Of a stretch of DNA of 64,000 nt, positions 1 through 9,721 are shown piece by piece (within the stretch, counting starts at the first letter, position 1; every line of letters starts with the position of its first letter). The notes below the pieces were generated by a model, which made no database searches, was not told the origin of the DNA, and was given only the letters and a program-made list of their open reading frames with translations. The stretch comes from JBALVT01 sp036960305 (GTDB lineage Bacteria > Pseudomonadota > Gammaproteobacteria > Pseudomonadales > Halieaceae), in the NCBI GenBank assembly GCA_036960305.1, contig JBALWA010000003.1:62001-126000 (forward strand), written 5' to 3'. The position numbers and the translations under genes are program-made.

Positions 1-580
1 TATAGTCACCCGCGGCATCCACCCAATCGATATCGTCGATATCAATCAACACGATAACCTCGTTATCTCTTATGGCGATTTTCCTGTCGGCGGCCAGGGC
101 CTCGTCACTGGATTGCTCCGGGTTTCTGGGATCCGACCTGCCGGCGACCTTTTTAGCGATTTCCTCAATCGCACCCACTAAGGGGGTTTTGTGCTCTCCC
201 GTCCTGGTGTCCTCATCAAGACGTGCCCGGGCACGATCCACAGCCCGCTGTAAACGCTTGCCGTCTACCGGTTTGAGTAAGTAGTCAACGGCATGCAGGT
301 CGAAGGCATCCAGGGCATAGCGCTGATACGCTGTACAGAAAACCACCATCGGCATGACATCAGATTGCAGTTCTTTCACCACATCAAACCCGCTAACCCC
401 CGGCATCTGGATATCGAGAATCAGTAAATCGGGAGCCAGGTCCTGGGTAACCGCTATCGCCTCGCGGCCATTCCTGCACTCGGCTATCAGCTCAATCTCG
501 GGAACTTCTTCCAGCATAGCCCGCAGTAACCTTCGCGCCAGAGGCTCGTCATCGACAATAACGACTCTCAGCTTGCGCAT
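1..580 (-). CDS. LytTR-family response regulator (3' end outside window)
   Basis: Two-component response regulator that would bind DNA through a LytTR domain. The reading frame starts with MRKLRVVIVDDEP and has the receiver acidic pair DDE, the phospho-acceptor region LILDIQMPGVSG (Asp near residue 54), the T/Y switch segment FCTAYQRYA and the conserved Lys in DYLLKPVDG. A linker of about 45 residues follows, then the first strand of a LytTR domain (IDDIDWVDAAGDY) before the sequence runs off the window. The ATG overlaps the 3' end of the kinase gene by 13 bases, so the two are translationally coupled. Family and partner are clear. The regulated genes are unknown, although the beta-glucan block lies next to it on the other strand. 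Confidence 0.93.
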   Translation of the reverse strand, partial: MRKLRVVIVDDEPLARRLLRAMLEEVPEIELIAECRNGREAIAVTQDLAPDLLILDIQMPGVSGFDVVKELQSDVMPMVVFCTAYQRYALDAFDLHAVDYLLKPVDGKRLQRAVDRARARLDEDTRTGEHKTPLVGAIEEIAKKVAGRSDPRNPEQSSDEALAADRKIAIRDNEVIVLIDIDDIDWVDAAGDY

Positions 581-1740
581 TGATTCAACTTCTCCAACAC
601 GCCTTGATTTTCACGGGGCATTGTCGACTCCCGGTAGGGAAAGCGAATCTGAATAGTTAAGCCGGAAGGTGTCCCCTCGAACGTCTCGAAGCTGTACCTC
701 TGCTCATAGAGCGTCTCCAGCCTCTCCAGGGTATTGCGCAAACCAACGCCTCGGCCCTGGCCGATTTCGGTGGCTGCCATACCCGGGCCTGTATCTGAGA
801 CTTCCAATTGTAATTCATCCCCCAGAACCTGAGCTGACACACGAACGGTGCCGCCGTCCTCATTGGCCGCAATGGCGTACTTCATCGAATTTTCAATAAT
901 TGGCTGTAGAATCAGTGCCGGTACCAGCGCCTGTCGCGCCTCGGGATCAATCTGGAACTCCAGTGTAAGCCGCTCCTCGAATCGGGTTTTCTCGATATTG
1001 AGATACAACATCAGGGATTCCAGCTCTTGCTCCAGAGGCACATTCTCGATGCCATCCTGTTCCAGAGTATGACGCAGAAACTGACTCAGCAGTTGAATCA
1101 TCCCTTGCGCCTTGTCATTCTCATTCAATTTGACCAGAGCGTTAATGGCGTTGAGCGTGTTAAACAGGAAATGCGGATTTAACTGGTAACGCAGCATTTG
1201 CAACTGGGCATCTCGTGCAGACGACTCCGCCTGCAATCGCCCCAGTTGTTCGGCCTTCTTGAGTTCAGATTCTTCCAGCAGTTTTTGGTGTTCCAGTGTG
1301 AGCAAGTCAAAATACTTGATGCCATAGTAGAGCACAGTCCACCCCAGGAAAATGGAAAGTGCGCCATAATACCAGTAGTGGAACTCGCCCCATATTGCCT
1401 CTTCGCCCGCCAGCCAGGCGAACAGCCATATCCGCAAGACATTCCATACAGCACTGAGCACTATCACTGCAGACAACGCGACAAGAAGTCTTCGCCAGAT
1501 CGAAAAGTCGAAGGTTAGCTGATATAAAGGGCGTAAAATCCAGGTAGTTAAAACGCCGAGTACTGCCGACAGGAAGATATGACCTACATGGTCCCAGCTG
1601 ACGTTATGATCGACCAGGGTAATACTCAAAAAAGTCGCAAGCGAAAAACCACCCCAGCCGGCAAGTTGGCACAGCCAAAACCGATAATTCCGGTTTTCAT
1701 ACACTGCCTGCACGAAGGGGCGAAAAAATACGGGTATCAT
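568..1740 (-). CDS. LytS/AlgZ-like sensor histidine kinase
   Basis: Membrane histidine kinase, about 390 residues. The N-terminal half carries several hydrophobic segments (from FWLCQLAGWGGFSLATFLS on). A short coiled coil rich in Leu/Glu follows, then a His_kinase domain with the phospho-acceptor motif LNPHFLFNTLNAI, and an HATPase with N-box LQPIIENSMKYA and G-boxes DTGPGM and GRGVGL. This is the LytS/YehU/AlgZ architecture, usually paired with LytTR regulators, as here. I place the start at the ATG of MIPVFFRPF. The longer frame up to 1878 adds 46 residues without membrane or domain character, and a purine-rich GAGAGA sits just upstream of the internal ATG. The ligand cannot be read from sequence. 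Confidence 0.9.
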   Translation of the reverse strand: MIPVFFRPFVQAVYENRNYRFWLCQLAGWGGFSLATFLSITLVDHNVSWDHVGHIFLSAVLGVLTTWILRPLYQLTFDFSIWRRLLVALSAVIVLSAVWNVLRIWLFAWLAGEEAIWGEFHYWYYGALSIFLGWTVLYYGIKYFDLLTLEHQKLLEESELKKAEQLGRLQAESSARDAQLQMLRYQLNPHFLFNTLNAINALVKLNENDKAQGMIQLLSQFLRHTLEQDGIENVPLEQELESLMLYLNIEKTRFEERLTLEFQIDPEARQALVPALILQPIIENSMKYAIAANEDGGTVRVSAQVLGDELQLEVSDTGPGMAATEIGQGRGVGLRNTLERLETLYEQRYSFETFEGTPSGLTIQIRFPYRESTMPRENQGVLEKLNQCAS

Positions 1741-1999
1741 GGGAATTCTCTCGGATTTGCCATCAGCATACTCCTGAACGTCGCAGTGGCCTAATCGGGG
1801 GAAGTTTCCCGAATTAATCACTTCTATACAATCCCCACTGCGACCGTCCCATCGCGTAAAAGGTCCGTCTGGTCGCAAACGGCATGGTTGCTATCCGCTA
1901 TATCAGAGAAAATATGAGAACTTTGGTGTATCTACACAAAGGGGCCCGCCCCCGGCGCGCCATCAACTCACCCATCAATACCCCTGGCGCTGAATTGCT

Positions 2000-4219
2000 A
2001 TGAGCTCGAAACACACCTTACTGTCACCAGGGCCGGACCACTACGAGAATATCCCGGAGCGCGTCCACCAACTCATCGCCCGCATGACGCTGGCGGAAAA
2101 GATTGGTCAGACCTGCCAGGTCAGCGGTGGTTTGGACGATCTGCCCCGTCGCGTGGGGGCAGGCGAGGTCGGCTCTGTGTTAAATGAGGTGAATGTCGAT
2201 ACGGTAAACGAACTACAGCGCGTTGCCCTTGAGGAAAGCCGCCTCGGTATCCCGCTGCTGGTCGGACGCGATGTTATTCATGGCTTTAAGACGATATTTC
2301 CCATCCCCCTGGGCCAGGCGGCCAGCTGGAATCCCGAATTGGTTCATCGGGGGGCCGCGGTCGCGGCAATTGAAGCTGCGGCCGCGGGCATAAACTGGAC
2401 CTTTGCCCCCATGATCGACATAACCCGGGATCCCCGGTGGGGAAGAATCGCGGAAAGCCTGGGCGAAGACCCGTACTTGTGCAGTCAATTGGGAGCCGCC
2501 ATGGTGCGGGGCTTTCAGGGCGATAAACTGAACAAACCGGGCTCGATAGCAGCCTGCGCCAAGCATTTCGCCGGTTATGGCGCGACCGAGAGTGGTCTGG
2601 ACTACAATACCGCTAATATACCGGAAAGCGAGTTGCGCAATGTCTACCTGCCGCCCTTCAAGGCCGCCCTGGATGCGGGCGTAGCAACATTCATGTGCTC
2701 GTTCAGTGATCTCAACGGCGTCCCCGCCTCGGGTAACGAGTTCCTGATGAAGCAGATCCTGCGCCAGGAGTGGCAATTTGATGGCTTCGTGGTGAGCGAT
2801 TGGGAGTCGATACCGGAAATGACCGTGCACGGGTTTACGGCCAATGATAGAGACGCTGCCTTTGAAGCCGCCAGTGCTGGCATCGACATGGAAATGGCCA
2901 GCACGCTTTATGCGGAAAATCTGGCAGCACTTATTGAGCAGAAAAAAATCAGCGAATCCCAGCTCGATATCATGGTCGGTAATATTCTCAAAACCAAGTT
3001 TGAACTGGGCTTGTTTGACAATGCCTACACCGATCCAGGGCAATTCCCGCGCTGGGTGAATTCCGAGCACCGGAAGGCGGCCAGGAAACTTGCCCTGCAA
3101 AGTTGCGTCCTGCTAAAAAATGATAATCAGACACTGCCCCTGTCCAGGGATAAGCTGACCTCTCTGGCGGTTATCGGCCCACTCGCCGATGACGGCTACG
3201 AACAACTGGGTACCTGGGTGTTCGATGGTGATTCGCAGCACAGCCAAACCTGTCTGGAGGCAATTCATGCGTTGCTGGGAGATGCTGTCAATGTACGCGC
3301 GGTGCGGGGTATGGAAAGTTCGAGGTGCAGAAAACACGATGGCTTTGATGACGCCGTAGAGGCCGCACGTGAATCCGACGCGGCACTCCTGTTTCTCGGG
3401 GAGGAGTCGATACTGTCTGGCGAGGCCCACTGTAGGGCAGACATCGACCTGCCCGGCAATCAGGAACTGTTGATTGAGGCAATTGCCGCCACCGGCACGC
3501 CGATTACACTCGTGGTAATGGCCGGCAGGCCATTGACGCTGGGCAGTATCCTGGATCACGTTGACGCACTCTTGTACGCCTGGCACCCAGGCACCATGGG
3601 CGGACCAGCGATCGTAGATCTCTTGTTCGGTCTCGAGTCTCCCTCCGGAAAACTGCCTGTATCCTTTCCACGTATGGTGGGACAGGTGCCAATCTACTAT
3701 GCCAGGAAGAATACCGGCAGACCGCCCGCACCGGATAAAGTCACCCATATCGACGATATCGATGGCCAGGCGGTACAGACTTCTCTGGGTATGTCTGCGT
3801 TTCACCTCGACGCCGGCTTTACCCCGCTGTTTCCCTTTGGCTTCGGCCTGTCTTACAGTAACTTCGAGTATCGCGACATCGCCCCCTCGGCAGACCGCAT
3901 TGTTCCCGGCGACACCCTGGAAGTCAGCGCGACGCTGCACAATACAGGTGCTTACGAAGCAGAAGAAGTCGTCCAACTGTACATCCGGGACCTGGTGGGT
4001 AACGTCACCCGACCGGTCAGGGAACTCAAAGGCTTTCAAAGAATCAAGCTCGAACCAGGACAGACTGAAACGGTAAGCTTCACCGTGCACACAGACGACC
4101 TGGCCTTTTACAACCGAAAAATGCAGCGCGTTATCGAAGCGGGCGAATTTCACGCCTGGATCGGTGGCAGTTCGGAAGCGGAACTGCGCTGTGACTTTGA
4201 ACTGCTTGAATCACTGTGA
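2000..4219 (+). CDS. GH3 beta-glucosidase, cytoplasmic type (BglX-like)
   Basis: Family 3 glycoside hydrolase, 739 residues, expected to release glucose from beta-linked gluco-oligosaccharides. The N-terminal TIM-barrel domain has GRDVIHGF, WTFAPMIDITRDPRWGR, the KHF motif and the nucleophile in VVSDWES (Asp267). A GH3_C domain and a C-terminal fibronectin-III-like domain (VVQLYIRDLVGNVTRPVRELKGF) follow. This is the full three-domain plan of BglX-type enzymes. Unlike E. coli BglX there is no signal peptide, as the protein begins with a polar MSSKHTLLSPGPD, so it should act in the cytoplasm on imported oligosaccharides. No convincing Shine-Dalgarno precedes the ATG. The sugar-porter gene follows after 18 bases. 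Confidence 0.93.
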   Translation: MSSKHTLLSPGPDHYENIPERVHQLIARMTLAEKIGQTCQVSGGLDDLPRRVGAGEVGSVLNEVNVDTVNELQRVALEESRLGIPLLVGRDVIHGFKTIFPIPLGQAASWNPELVHRGAAVAAIEAAAAGINWTFAPMIDITRDPRWGRIAESLGEDPYLCSQLGAAMVRGFQGDKLNKPGSIAACAKHFAGYGATESGLDYNTANIPESELRNVYLPPFKAALDAGVATFMCSFSDLNGVPASGNEFLMKQILRQEWQFDGFVVSDWESIPEMTVHGFTANDRDAAFEAASAGIDMEMASTLYAENLAALIEQKKISESQLDIMVGNILKTKFELGLFDNAYTDPGQFPRWVNSEHRKAARKLALQSCVLLKNDNQTLPLSRDKLTSLAVIGPLADDGYEQLGTWVFDGDSQHSQTCLEAIHALLGDAVNVRAVRGMESSRCRKHDGFDDAVEAARESDAALLFLGEESILSGEAHCRADIDLPGNQELLIEAIAATGTPITLVVMAGRPLTLGSILDHVDALLYAWHPGTMGGPAIVDLLFGLESPSGKLPVSFPRMVGQVPIYYARKNTGRPPAPDKVTHIDDIDGQAVQTSLGMSAFHLDAGFTPLFPFGFGLSYSNFEYRDIAPSADRIVPGDTLEVSATLHNTGAYEAEEVVQLYIRDLVGNVTRPVRELKGFQRIKLEPGQTETVSFTVHTDDLAFYNRKMQRVIEAGEFHAWIGGSSEAELRCDFELLESL

Positions 4220-4237
4220 GCTTTCAGGTGAATTGAT

Positions 4238-5809
4238 ATGAATAAAAGTCAGCGTTTTACCACCGTAACAGCGCTTATCGTCGCCCTGGGTGGCTTCCTG
4301 ATGGGATTTGATGCCTCGGTGATTTCCGGCGTGGTGACGTTTATAGGTCCCGAATTTGGGCTGACGAAAATCGAGCTGGGCTGGTCGGTCGCTTCACTTG
4401 CACTGACGGCGACATTCGCCATGATGGTAGCCGGCCCCCTAAGTGACAAATTCGGCCGCAAGCCGGTTCTCAGGGTGGCAGCAGTATTATTTGCTGTCTC
4501 AGCCCTCGCCTCGGCGCTGGCACCCTCTTTCGTGGCACTGGTCGCTGCTCGCATGATCGGCGGACTGGGTGTTGGGGCCGCTCTGATTATCGCCCCCATG
4601 TATATCGCTGAAATTTCCCCGCCCGCCATCCGGGGTCGCATGGTCTCCTTTAACCAGTTGAATATCGTTATCGGAATTTCCGTCGCCTTTTTTACCAACT
4701 ATTTAATTCTCAAACTGGGACAGTCACAGGCGAGTTGGGCCATCGCCTTACACCTGGGTGAGTGGAACTGGCGCTGGATGCTGGGCCTGGAGATCCTGCC
4801 TGCTGTTCTGTATTTTTTCTGCCTGTATCTTGTCCCCGAGAGCCCCCGCTGGCTGCTCATGAACAACCGGGAAGAGGAGGCCCGTAACGTCATGAGTAAG
4901 TTCAGCGATGCCTCGCAGGCCGAGAAGGATATTGAAGTCATTCGTGCCAGTGTCCAAGCCGTTGGATCCGGTGACGCCATCAACAAACCCACTCTGGCCG
5001 ACCTGTTTAAAAAACCCATGCGGCTGGTACTGGCGATCGGATTGACGGTCGCAGTATTGCAACAGATTACCGGTATCAACTCGGTTTTCTTTTACGCACC
5101 GATGATTTTTGAGCAGTCGGGCATAGGAACCGATGCCGCGTTTATGCAGGCTATTGGCGTGGGATTGACCAACCTGGTTTTTACCCTGATCGCGATGGCA
5201 TTAATCGACAGATTGGGCAGAAAGCCCATTTTGATTTTTGGGGTCACAGGTATTGCCCTCTTTATGTTTTTGCTCGCCTATGGTTTCAACTCCGCCACCT
5301 ACACACTGACCGCGGAATCCATAGCCGGGCTCTCTGCCGGCATAGACCAGAATTTACTGCTACCGCTTCTGGACAGCACTTTTCACAGCGATGTAGCGTT
5401 CAAGCAGGCCATAGGGGAATCCCTGGGAACAAACAGCCTGCAGAATTTCGAATCCGAATTGATCAGTGCCGCAATCACTATGAATCCGACACTCATTCTG
5501 GTCGGAATACTGGGTTTTGTGGCCAGCTTCGCCGTCTCCGTAGGCCCGGTCATGTGGGTGCTGTTTGCCGAGCTATTTCCCAACCGAATCCGCGGGATTG
5601 CCATTTCCTTTGTTGGTCTGGTCAACTCCGCGGTCAGCTTTCTGGTACAGCTGGTATTCCCCTGGCAACTGGCCAATATCGGCAACGCAGGCACCTTTTT
5701 CATCTATGGGCTGTTCGCCGTCATCGGCCTGCTGGTGATCGCGAGGCTGCTGCCGGAAACGAAGGGCAAGTCATTGGAAGAGATCGAAGAACTATTGGTC
5801 GCAACTTAA
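4238..5809 (+). CDS. Sugar-porter family MFS transporter
   Basis: Twelve-helix MFS sugar transporter of the sugar porter family (XylE/GLUT-like), 523 residues. Diagnostic motifs are DKFGRKP after helix 2, PESPRWLL before the central loop, QQITGINSVFFYAP in helix 7, DRLGRKP after helix 8 and the terminal PETKGKSLEEIE. Likely cargo is a glucose-type hexose or short glucoside, coupled to H+ or Na+. Between the ninth and tenth helices there is an unusually long loop of roughly 60 residues (around SIAGLSAGIDQNLLLPLLDS), which makes the protein longer than the usual 460-480 residues. An AGGTGA ribosome site lies 7 bases before the ATG. It is in an operon between two cytoplasmic GH3 genes, so it probably feeds them. 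Confidence 0.93.
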   Translation: MNKSQRFTTVTALIVALGGFLMGFDASVISGVVTFIGPEFGLTKIELGWSVASLALTATFAMMVAGPLSDKFGRKPVLRVAAVLFAVSALASALAPSFVALVAARMIGGLGVGAALIIAPMYIAEISPPAIRGRMVSFNQLNIVIGISVAFFTNYLILKLGQSQASWAIALHLGEWNWRWMLGLEILPAVLYFFCLYLVPESPRWLLMNNREEEARNVMSKFSDASQAEKDIEVIRASVQAVGSGDAINKPTLADLFKKPMRLVLAIGLTVAVLQQITGINSVFFYAPMIFEQSGIGTDAAFMQAIGVGLTNLVFTLIAMALIDRLGRKPILIFGVTGIALFMFLLAYGFNSATYTLTAESIAGLSAGIDQNLLLPLLDSTFHSDVAFKQAIGESLGTNSLQNFESELISAAITMNPTLILVGILGFVASFAVSVGPVMWVLFAELFPNRIRGIAISFVGLVNSAVSFLVQLVFPWQLANIGNAGTFFIYGLFAVIGLLVIARLLPETKGKSLEEIEELLVAT

Positions 5810-5826
5810 ACACAGGTCGCAACTTA
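5797..5826 (+). repeat. 12-base direct repeat at end of transporter gene
   Basis: GGTCGCAACTTA occurs at 5797-5808 and again at 5815-5826. The first copy contains the stop codon of the sugar porter. It looks like a small duplication in the intergenic spacer. No function is inferred. Confidence 0.6.
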
Positions 5827-5930
5827 GGCAGAGGTAACAACGTGAGCCACAGCGATAGACAGAAAGCCACCGCCCATGTAAACATGCCACATAAGCACCA
5901 GAGAGAAACCATGGAGGGTGAGTATTAACC

Positions 5931-7760
5931 GTGAAGTCAGTAATGAGAAAGGCCCCTGATTCGGCGTTAACAGACCTGGCTATCGAAGCCCAGGTGGAGG
6001 CCTTGTTGGGTCGCATGAACCTGGCACAAAAAATTGGCCAGATGACACAGCCGGAACGTGTGTCGATCGCCCCGCAGGAGGTCAAGTCCTTTCACATCGG
6101 CTCGGTACTCAGTGGCGCCGGCTCCCACCCGGGGGATAACTCGGCGCAGGCATGGACCACCATGAATGACGCCTACTGGGCCGCTTCCATGGAGGCCGAT
6201 GAGGAGCACCTGGCGATACCCATCATCTACGGGACTGACGCCATACACGGCAACAACAATATCCGTGGCTCGACGATATTTCCCCATAATATCGGCCTGG
6301 GCGCGGCCAACGATCCCGATTTGGTGGCAAGGATAGCCAGGGTGACCGCCAGAGAAATCCTTGCCAGCGGCATCGAGTGGACATTCGCACCGACCCTGGC
6401 TGTGGCCCGCGATTGTCATTGGGGTCGCAGCTACGAGAGTTATGCAGTACAGCCAGAGATCGTCTCGGCCTATGCCAAGGCGTTTGTGGCCGGCTTGCAG
6501 GGCGATCTGGGCACTGACAGTGTCGTCGCTTGTGTCAAACACTGGGTGGGCGACGGTGGCACAAACCACGGTGTTGACCAGGGCAATACCACCGTTAGCA
6601 TGGAAGAGCTGGAACGTGTTCATATGGCCCCTTATTTCGGCGCAATAGAAGCGGGTGCGTTGACCGTAATGGTCTCACTCAATGCCTGGCAGGGCGAGAA
6701 GTGCCACGGCCACCATCATCTTCTGACAGAGGTTTTGAAAAACCAGCTGCAGTTTCAGGGCATCATACTCTCAGACTGGGACGGCATGGATTATCTGGCC
6801 GATTACTACTATGACGCTATCGGCAAGGGCGTTAATGCCGGTATCGATATGTTTATGGTGTCGCAGAACTGGCGCCAGTTTATTGAACATCTCACTCACC
6901 ATGTTGAGAGTGGCAATGTGTCCATGGACAGGGTTGATGACGCGGTACGGCGCATATTGCGGGTAAAGTTTGCCTACGGCCTGTTTGACAAACCCCGTCC
7001 GGCACAGCGGTACTGGTCCAATCATGCCTCATTTGGCTCTCGGGAACATCGCGAGGTCGCCAGGGAAGCCGTAAGAAAATCGCTGGTCCTTTTGAAAAAC
7101 AGCAATGCGCTATTGCCACTGGCTAATACTACGAGGCTATTGGTAGCCGGGAAGAATGCTCACAACAGGGGGCACCAGTGCGGGGGCTTTACCCTCACCT
7201 GGCAGGGCACCTCCGGCAATGAGGATATTGTGGGGGGCACCTCGGTGTGGGAAGGCATAGAAGCGCAAGCACCCAATGCCACTCTATCGGCTGACGACAG
7301 TGCAGCGGATGCCGACCCCGCTCTACACGATGTCGCTGTGGTGGTGATCGGGGAAACGCCCTACGCGGAAGGCCTGGGCGATATTCGCGAGGGGGACGAT
7401 ATTTTAATCCAACCCGGATCGCAAACCGACGGTGCCCACAAACTGCTTGAAGCCTATGGCAGTTCTCTGGAGTTGGCAAAATTGCATCCGGAGGACCTGG
7501 AGACCATCACCAGTATTACCGCCAAAGGCATTCCCGTGATTGTGGTCCTGATATCCGGCAGGCCGCTGATAACAGACCTGGAGCTTGACGCCGCCACCGC
7601 CTTTGTCGCCGCCTGGTTACCGGGTTCCGAGGGACAGGGCGTGGCCGATGTCCTGTTCGGGGATTACGGTTTCAGTGGCAAACTTTCCTTTTCCTGGCCG
7701 ACAGTTTCCGCAACATCGTCCACTCCACGATTCCCCTATGGCTATGGGCTCGGTTACTAG
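5931..7760 (+). CDS. GH3 beta-glucosidase, two-domain, no signal peptide
   Basis: Second GH3 enzyme, 609 residues, of the ExoI/exo-1,3-1,4-beta-glucanase type (barrel plus GH3_C, no fibronectin-III tail). Visible motifs are YGTDAIHGNN, TIFPHNIGLGAA, EWTFAPTLAVARDCHWGR, VKHWVGDGG and the nucleophile in ILSDWDGMD (Asp282). There is no signal peptide (MKSVMRKAPDSAL), so it is predicted cytoplasmic. The start is taken at GTG, with GGAGGG about 12 bases upstream; an ATG 12 bases further in is the alternative. It shares its operon with the BglX-like gene and the sugar porter. Substrate is probably beta-1,3- or beta-1,4-gluco-oligosaccharide. Family is certain, exact linkage preference is not. Confidence 0.92.
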   Translation: MKSVMRKAPDSALTDLAIEAQVEALLGRMNLAQKIGQMTQPERVSIAPQEVKSFHIGSVLSGAGSHPGDNSAQAWTTMNDAYWAASMEADEEHLAIPIIYGTDAIHGNNNIRGSTIFPHNIGLGAANDPDLVARIARVTAREILASGIEWTFAPTLAVARDCHWGRSYESYAVQPEIVSAYAKAFVAGLQGDLGTDSVVACVKHWVGDGGTNHGVDQGNTTVSMEELERVHMAPYFGAIEAGALTVMVSLNAWQGEKCHGHHHLLTEVLKNQLQFQGIILSDWDGMDYLADYYYDAIGKGVNAGIDMFMVSQNWRQFIEHLTHHVESGNVSMDRVDDAVRRILRVKFAYGLFDKPRPAQRYWSNHASFGSREHREVAREAVRKSLVLLKNSNALLPLANTTRLLVAGKNAHNRGHQCGGFTLTWQGTSGNEDIVGGTSVWEGIEAQAPNATLSADDSAADADPALHDVAVVVIGETPYAEGLGDIREGDDILIQPGSQTDGAHKLLEAYGSSLELAKLHPEDLETITSITAKGIPVIVVLISGRPLITDLELDAATAFVAAWLPGSEGQGVADVLFGDYGFSGKLSFSWPTVSATSSTPRFPYGYGLGY

Positions 7761-7806
7761 CTGAGTGCTCAAGCCGAATATTGATAGTGTTTCAAAGGAC
7801 ACTTGC

Positions 7807-8643
7807 ATGAAATCTCTTCAAGGCGAGGTTGCGCTCGTTACCGGGGCAAGTCGTGGCATTGGAAAAGGCATCGCGATAAGTTTGGGAGAAGCCGGGGCAA
7901 CAGTTTATATAACGGGTAGAACTGTTGAAGAAGACAATACATCAGGCCTCCCCGGCTCAATACACCAGACAGCCAGGGAGATTATAAATTCAGGTGGAAA
8001 TTGTCTACCTATTCAATGTGACCATACTAACGATTGTGAAGTGGAGGCGGTGTTCAAGCGTATTCATGCTGAACGCAACAAGCTGGACATACTGGTTAAC
8101 AATGTGTGGGGTGGCTACGAATACTTTACTGATGGAACCGAGTTTTGGAACGAGAAAGGCTTCTGGACTCAGCCCCTATCTCGCTGGGATTCCATGTTTC
8201 AGTCCGGGGTTCGAGCACACTACATATCAAGCGTACTTGCTGTTCCACTACTCATGCACAAAGACAACTCCCTGATAGTGAATATTTCTTTCTTTGCCGC
8301 GCAGCGTACTGACAAAGGTGTAGCGTATGGCGTGTCCAAAGCTGCTACTGATCACATGGTGGCTTGTATGGCCGAAGAATTACGAGAGCATAAGGTAGCG
8401 GCCGTCTCCCTTTATCCTGGAATGGTGCGTACCGAGTCAGTAATGAAGGCGGCTGAAAACCTGGATTTATCCAACTCGGAATCGCCACAGTTTGTCGGGC
8501 GCGCGGTTGTCGCACTTGCTTCGGATCCTGATATAATGAAAAAGTCCGGACGCATACTTGTCGCCGCAGCGCTGGCTCAGGAATATTGCTTTACAGATGT
8601 CAACGGGGAACAACCGCGCCCCTTAACTGCCGAGGATATTTAG
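7807..8643 (+). CDS. Short-chain dehydrogenase/reductase (DHRS1-like)
   Basis: Classical SDR, 278 residues, NAD(P)H-dependent oxidoreductase. It shows the cofactor motif TGASRGIGKGIA, the structural motif NNVWGG where most SDRs have NNAG, and catalytic Tyr/Lys in YGVSKAATD. The catalytic Ser is likely in VNISFFAAQ. The NNVWGG variant and long loop after it (FWNEKGFWTQPLSRWD) resemble DHRS1-group proteins. The start is the ATG at 7807, preceded by AAAGGA at a good distance; an upstream in-frame GTG lacks a ribosome site. By eye the gene is more AT-rich than its GH3 neighbours, so it may have arrived separately. Substrate unknown. Confidence 0.88.
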   Translation: MKSLQGEVALVTGASRGIGKGIAISLGEAGATVYITGRTVEEDNTSGLPGSIHQTAREIINSGGNCLPIQCDHTNDCEVEAVFKRIHAERNKLDILVNNVWGGYEYFTDGTEFWNEKGFWTQPLSRWDSMFQSGVRAHYISSVLAVPLLMHKDNSLIVNISFFAAQRTDKGVAYGVSKAATDHMVACMAEELREHKVAAVSLYPGMVRTESVMKAAENLDLSNSESPQFVGRAVVALASDPDIMKKSGRILVAAALAQEYCFTDVNGEQPRPLTAEDI

Positions 8644-8704
8644 TGCATTGATCTTTGAATTCACAGCACCAAGCCGACGTTTCATACCCTGAGCTTTGCT
8701 CTGG

Positions 8705-9721
8705 CTATTCGAAATCGTAGGCAAGCCCCATGGCGCTGCGCAGTTGGTCCATCAACATCATCGTATCCAGTGTATCGCTAAGGGGCATACGTGAACTCTC
8801 AGTCAAGCCGTCCTGGATACAGCGCACTGCTTCCTCGATTTCGTATTCCATACCTGTTGCAAAAAATTCACGCCGCACCGTCCGGGTTTCATCCTTGGCC
8901 GATAAGCCGTTATTTACAGACAGCGTTGCCTGGGTTGCGTTCCAGAACATGGGATGAACTGTGATGCGACCACCATCGCCATAAATCGTCAGCTCATTAT
9001 CCAGTTCTGTTGTCATACTGATGCAAAACACCGAGGTACGTGCTCCCGGATAGACCAGAGTGATCTCATCGTGTTCGTCGACCCGGGTATCGCCCAGTAA
9101 GCCCTGAACCGAAAAACTCTCAGCCGGTTCTGCGAACAACCACTGCGACATGGACAGGTTATAGACCCCCAGGTCGAGCAACGCCCCACCCGCCAGTTCG
9201 TGGTTCAGCAAGCGGTCTTCGGGATCGCGTGGAAATTTAAAGCCAAAGGAAGATGTGACCCCGGAAACGGCACCAATCTTGCCCTCATCAAGCCAGTGTC
9301 TGAGCTGCTGGTAAATCGGCAGATAGCGGGTGCGCATCGCCTCCATCAGGAAAACGCCTGACGTCTGCGCCAGCCCGATCAATTCCCGCGCCTCGACAGC
9401 GTTTACCGTTAATGGCTTTTCGCACAGGACAGGTTTGCCGCCCAGAATACAGTTGCGAGCCTGTTCGTAATGAAATCGATGGGGGGTGGCGATATAAATG
9501 GCGTCTACCCGGGGGTCTTCGATCAACGCCTGGTAGCTGTCGTAGTACACAGAGGCGCCGTAATCGGAGGCAAATTTTTCTGCTCTAGCCTTGTCCCGAC
9601 TCGCAACCCCGTATAGTGAGGCGCTCCCCACGGCGTCCAGGGCCCTGACAAATTCTTCGGCGATTCTGCCCGGCCCAATAATACCCCACCGAATTAAATT
9701 GGGCTCAGGCCGCCTTACCAC
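8705..9721 (-). CDS. Gfo/Idh/MocA-family oxidoreductase
   Basis: NAD(P)-dependent sugar or sugar-derivative oxidoreductase, 338 residues. The Rossmann motif is WGIIGPGRIAEEF, the family motif VLCEKPLTVN carries the catalytic-site Lys, and AGGALLDLGVYNLS marks the C-terminal alpha/beta domain. The start overlaps the transporter stop by 17 bases, so it is translated with the GPH transporter. The pairing suggests the imported sugar or glycoside is oxidised or epimerised here. Substrate cannot be assigned from sequence. Confidence 0.9.
   Translation of the reverse strand: MVRRPEPNLIRWGIIGPGRIAEEFVRALDAVGSASLYGVASRDKARAEKFASDYGASVYYDSYQALIEDPRVDAIYIATPHRFHYEQARNCILGGKPVLCEKPLTVNAVEARELIGLAQTSGVFLMEAMRTRYLPIYQQLRHWLDEGKIGAVSGVTSSFGFKFPRDPEDRLLNHELAGGALLDLGVYNLSMSQWLFAEPAESFSVQGLLGDTRVDEHDEITLVYPGARTSVFCISMTTELDNELTIYGDGGRITVHPMFWNATQATLSVNNGLSAKDETRTVRREFFATGMEYEIEEAVRCIQDGLTESSRMPLSDTLDTMMLMDQLRSAMGLAYDFE

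Noticed and set aside
568..1878. Longer histidine kinase start at 1878
   Set aside because: The extra 46 residues lack domain or membrane character and the internal ATG at 1740 has a better upstream purine stretch.
2213..4153. Long minus-strand open frames inside the first GH3 gene
   Set aside because: Shadow frames caused by codon bias; sequence composition is Cys/His/Arg-rich and unlike real proteins.
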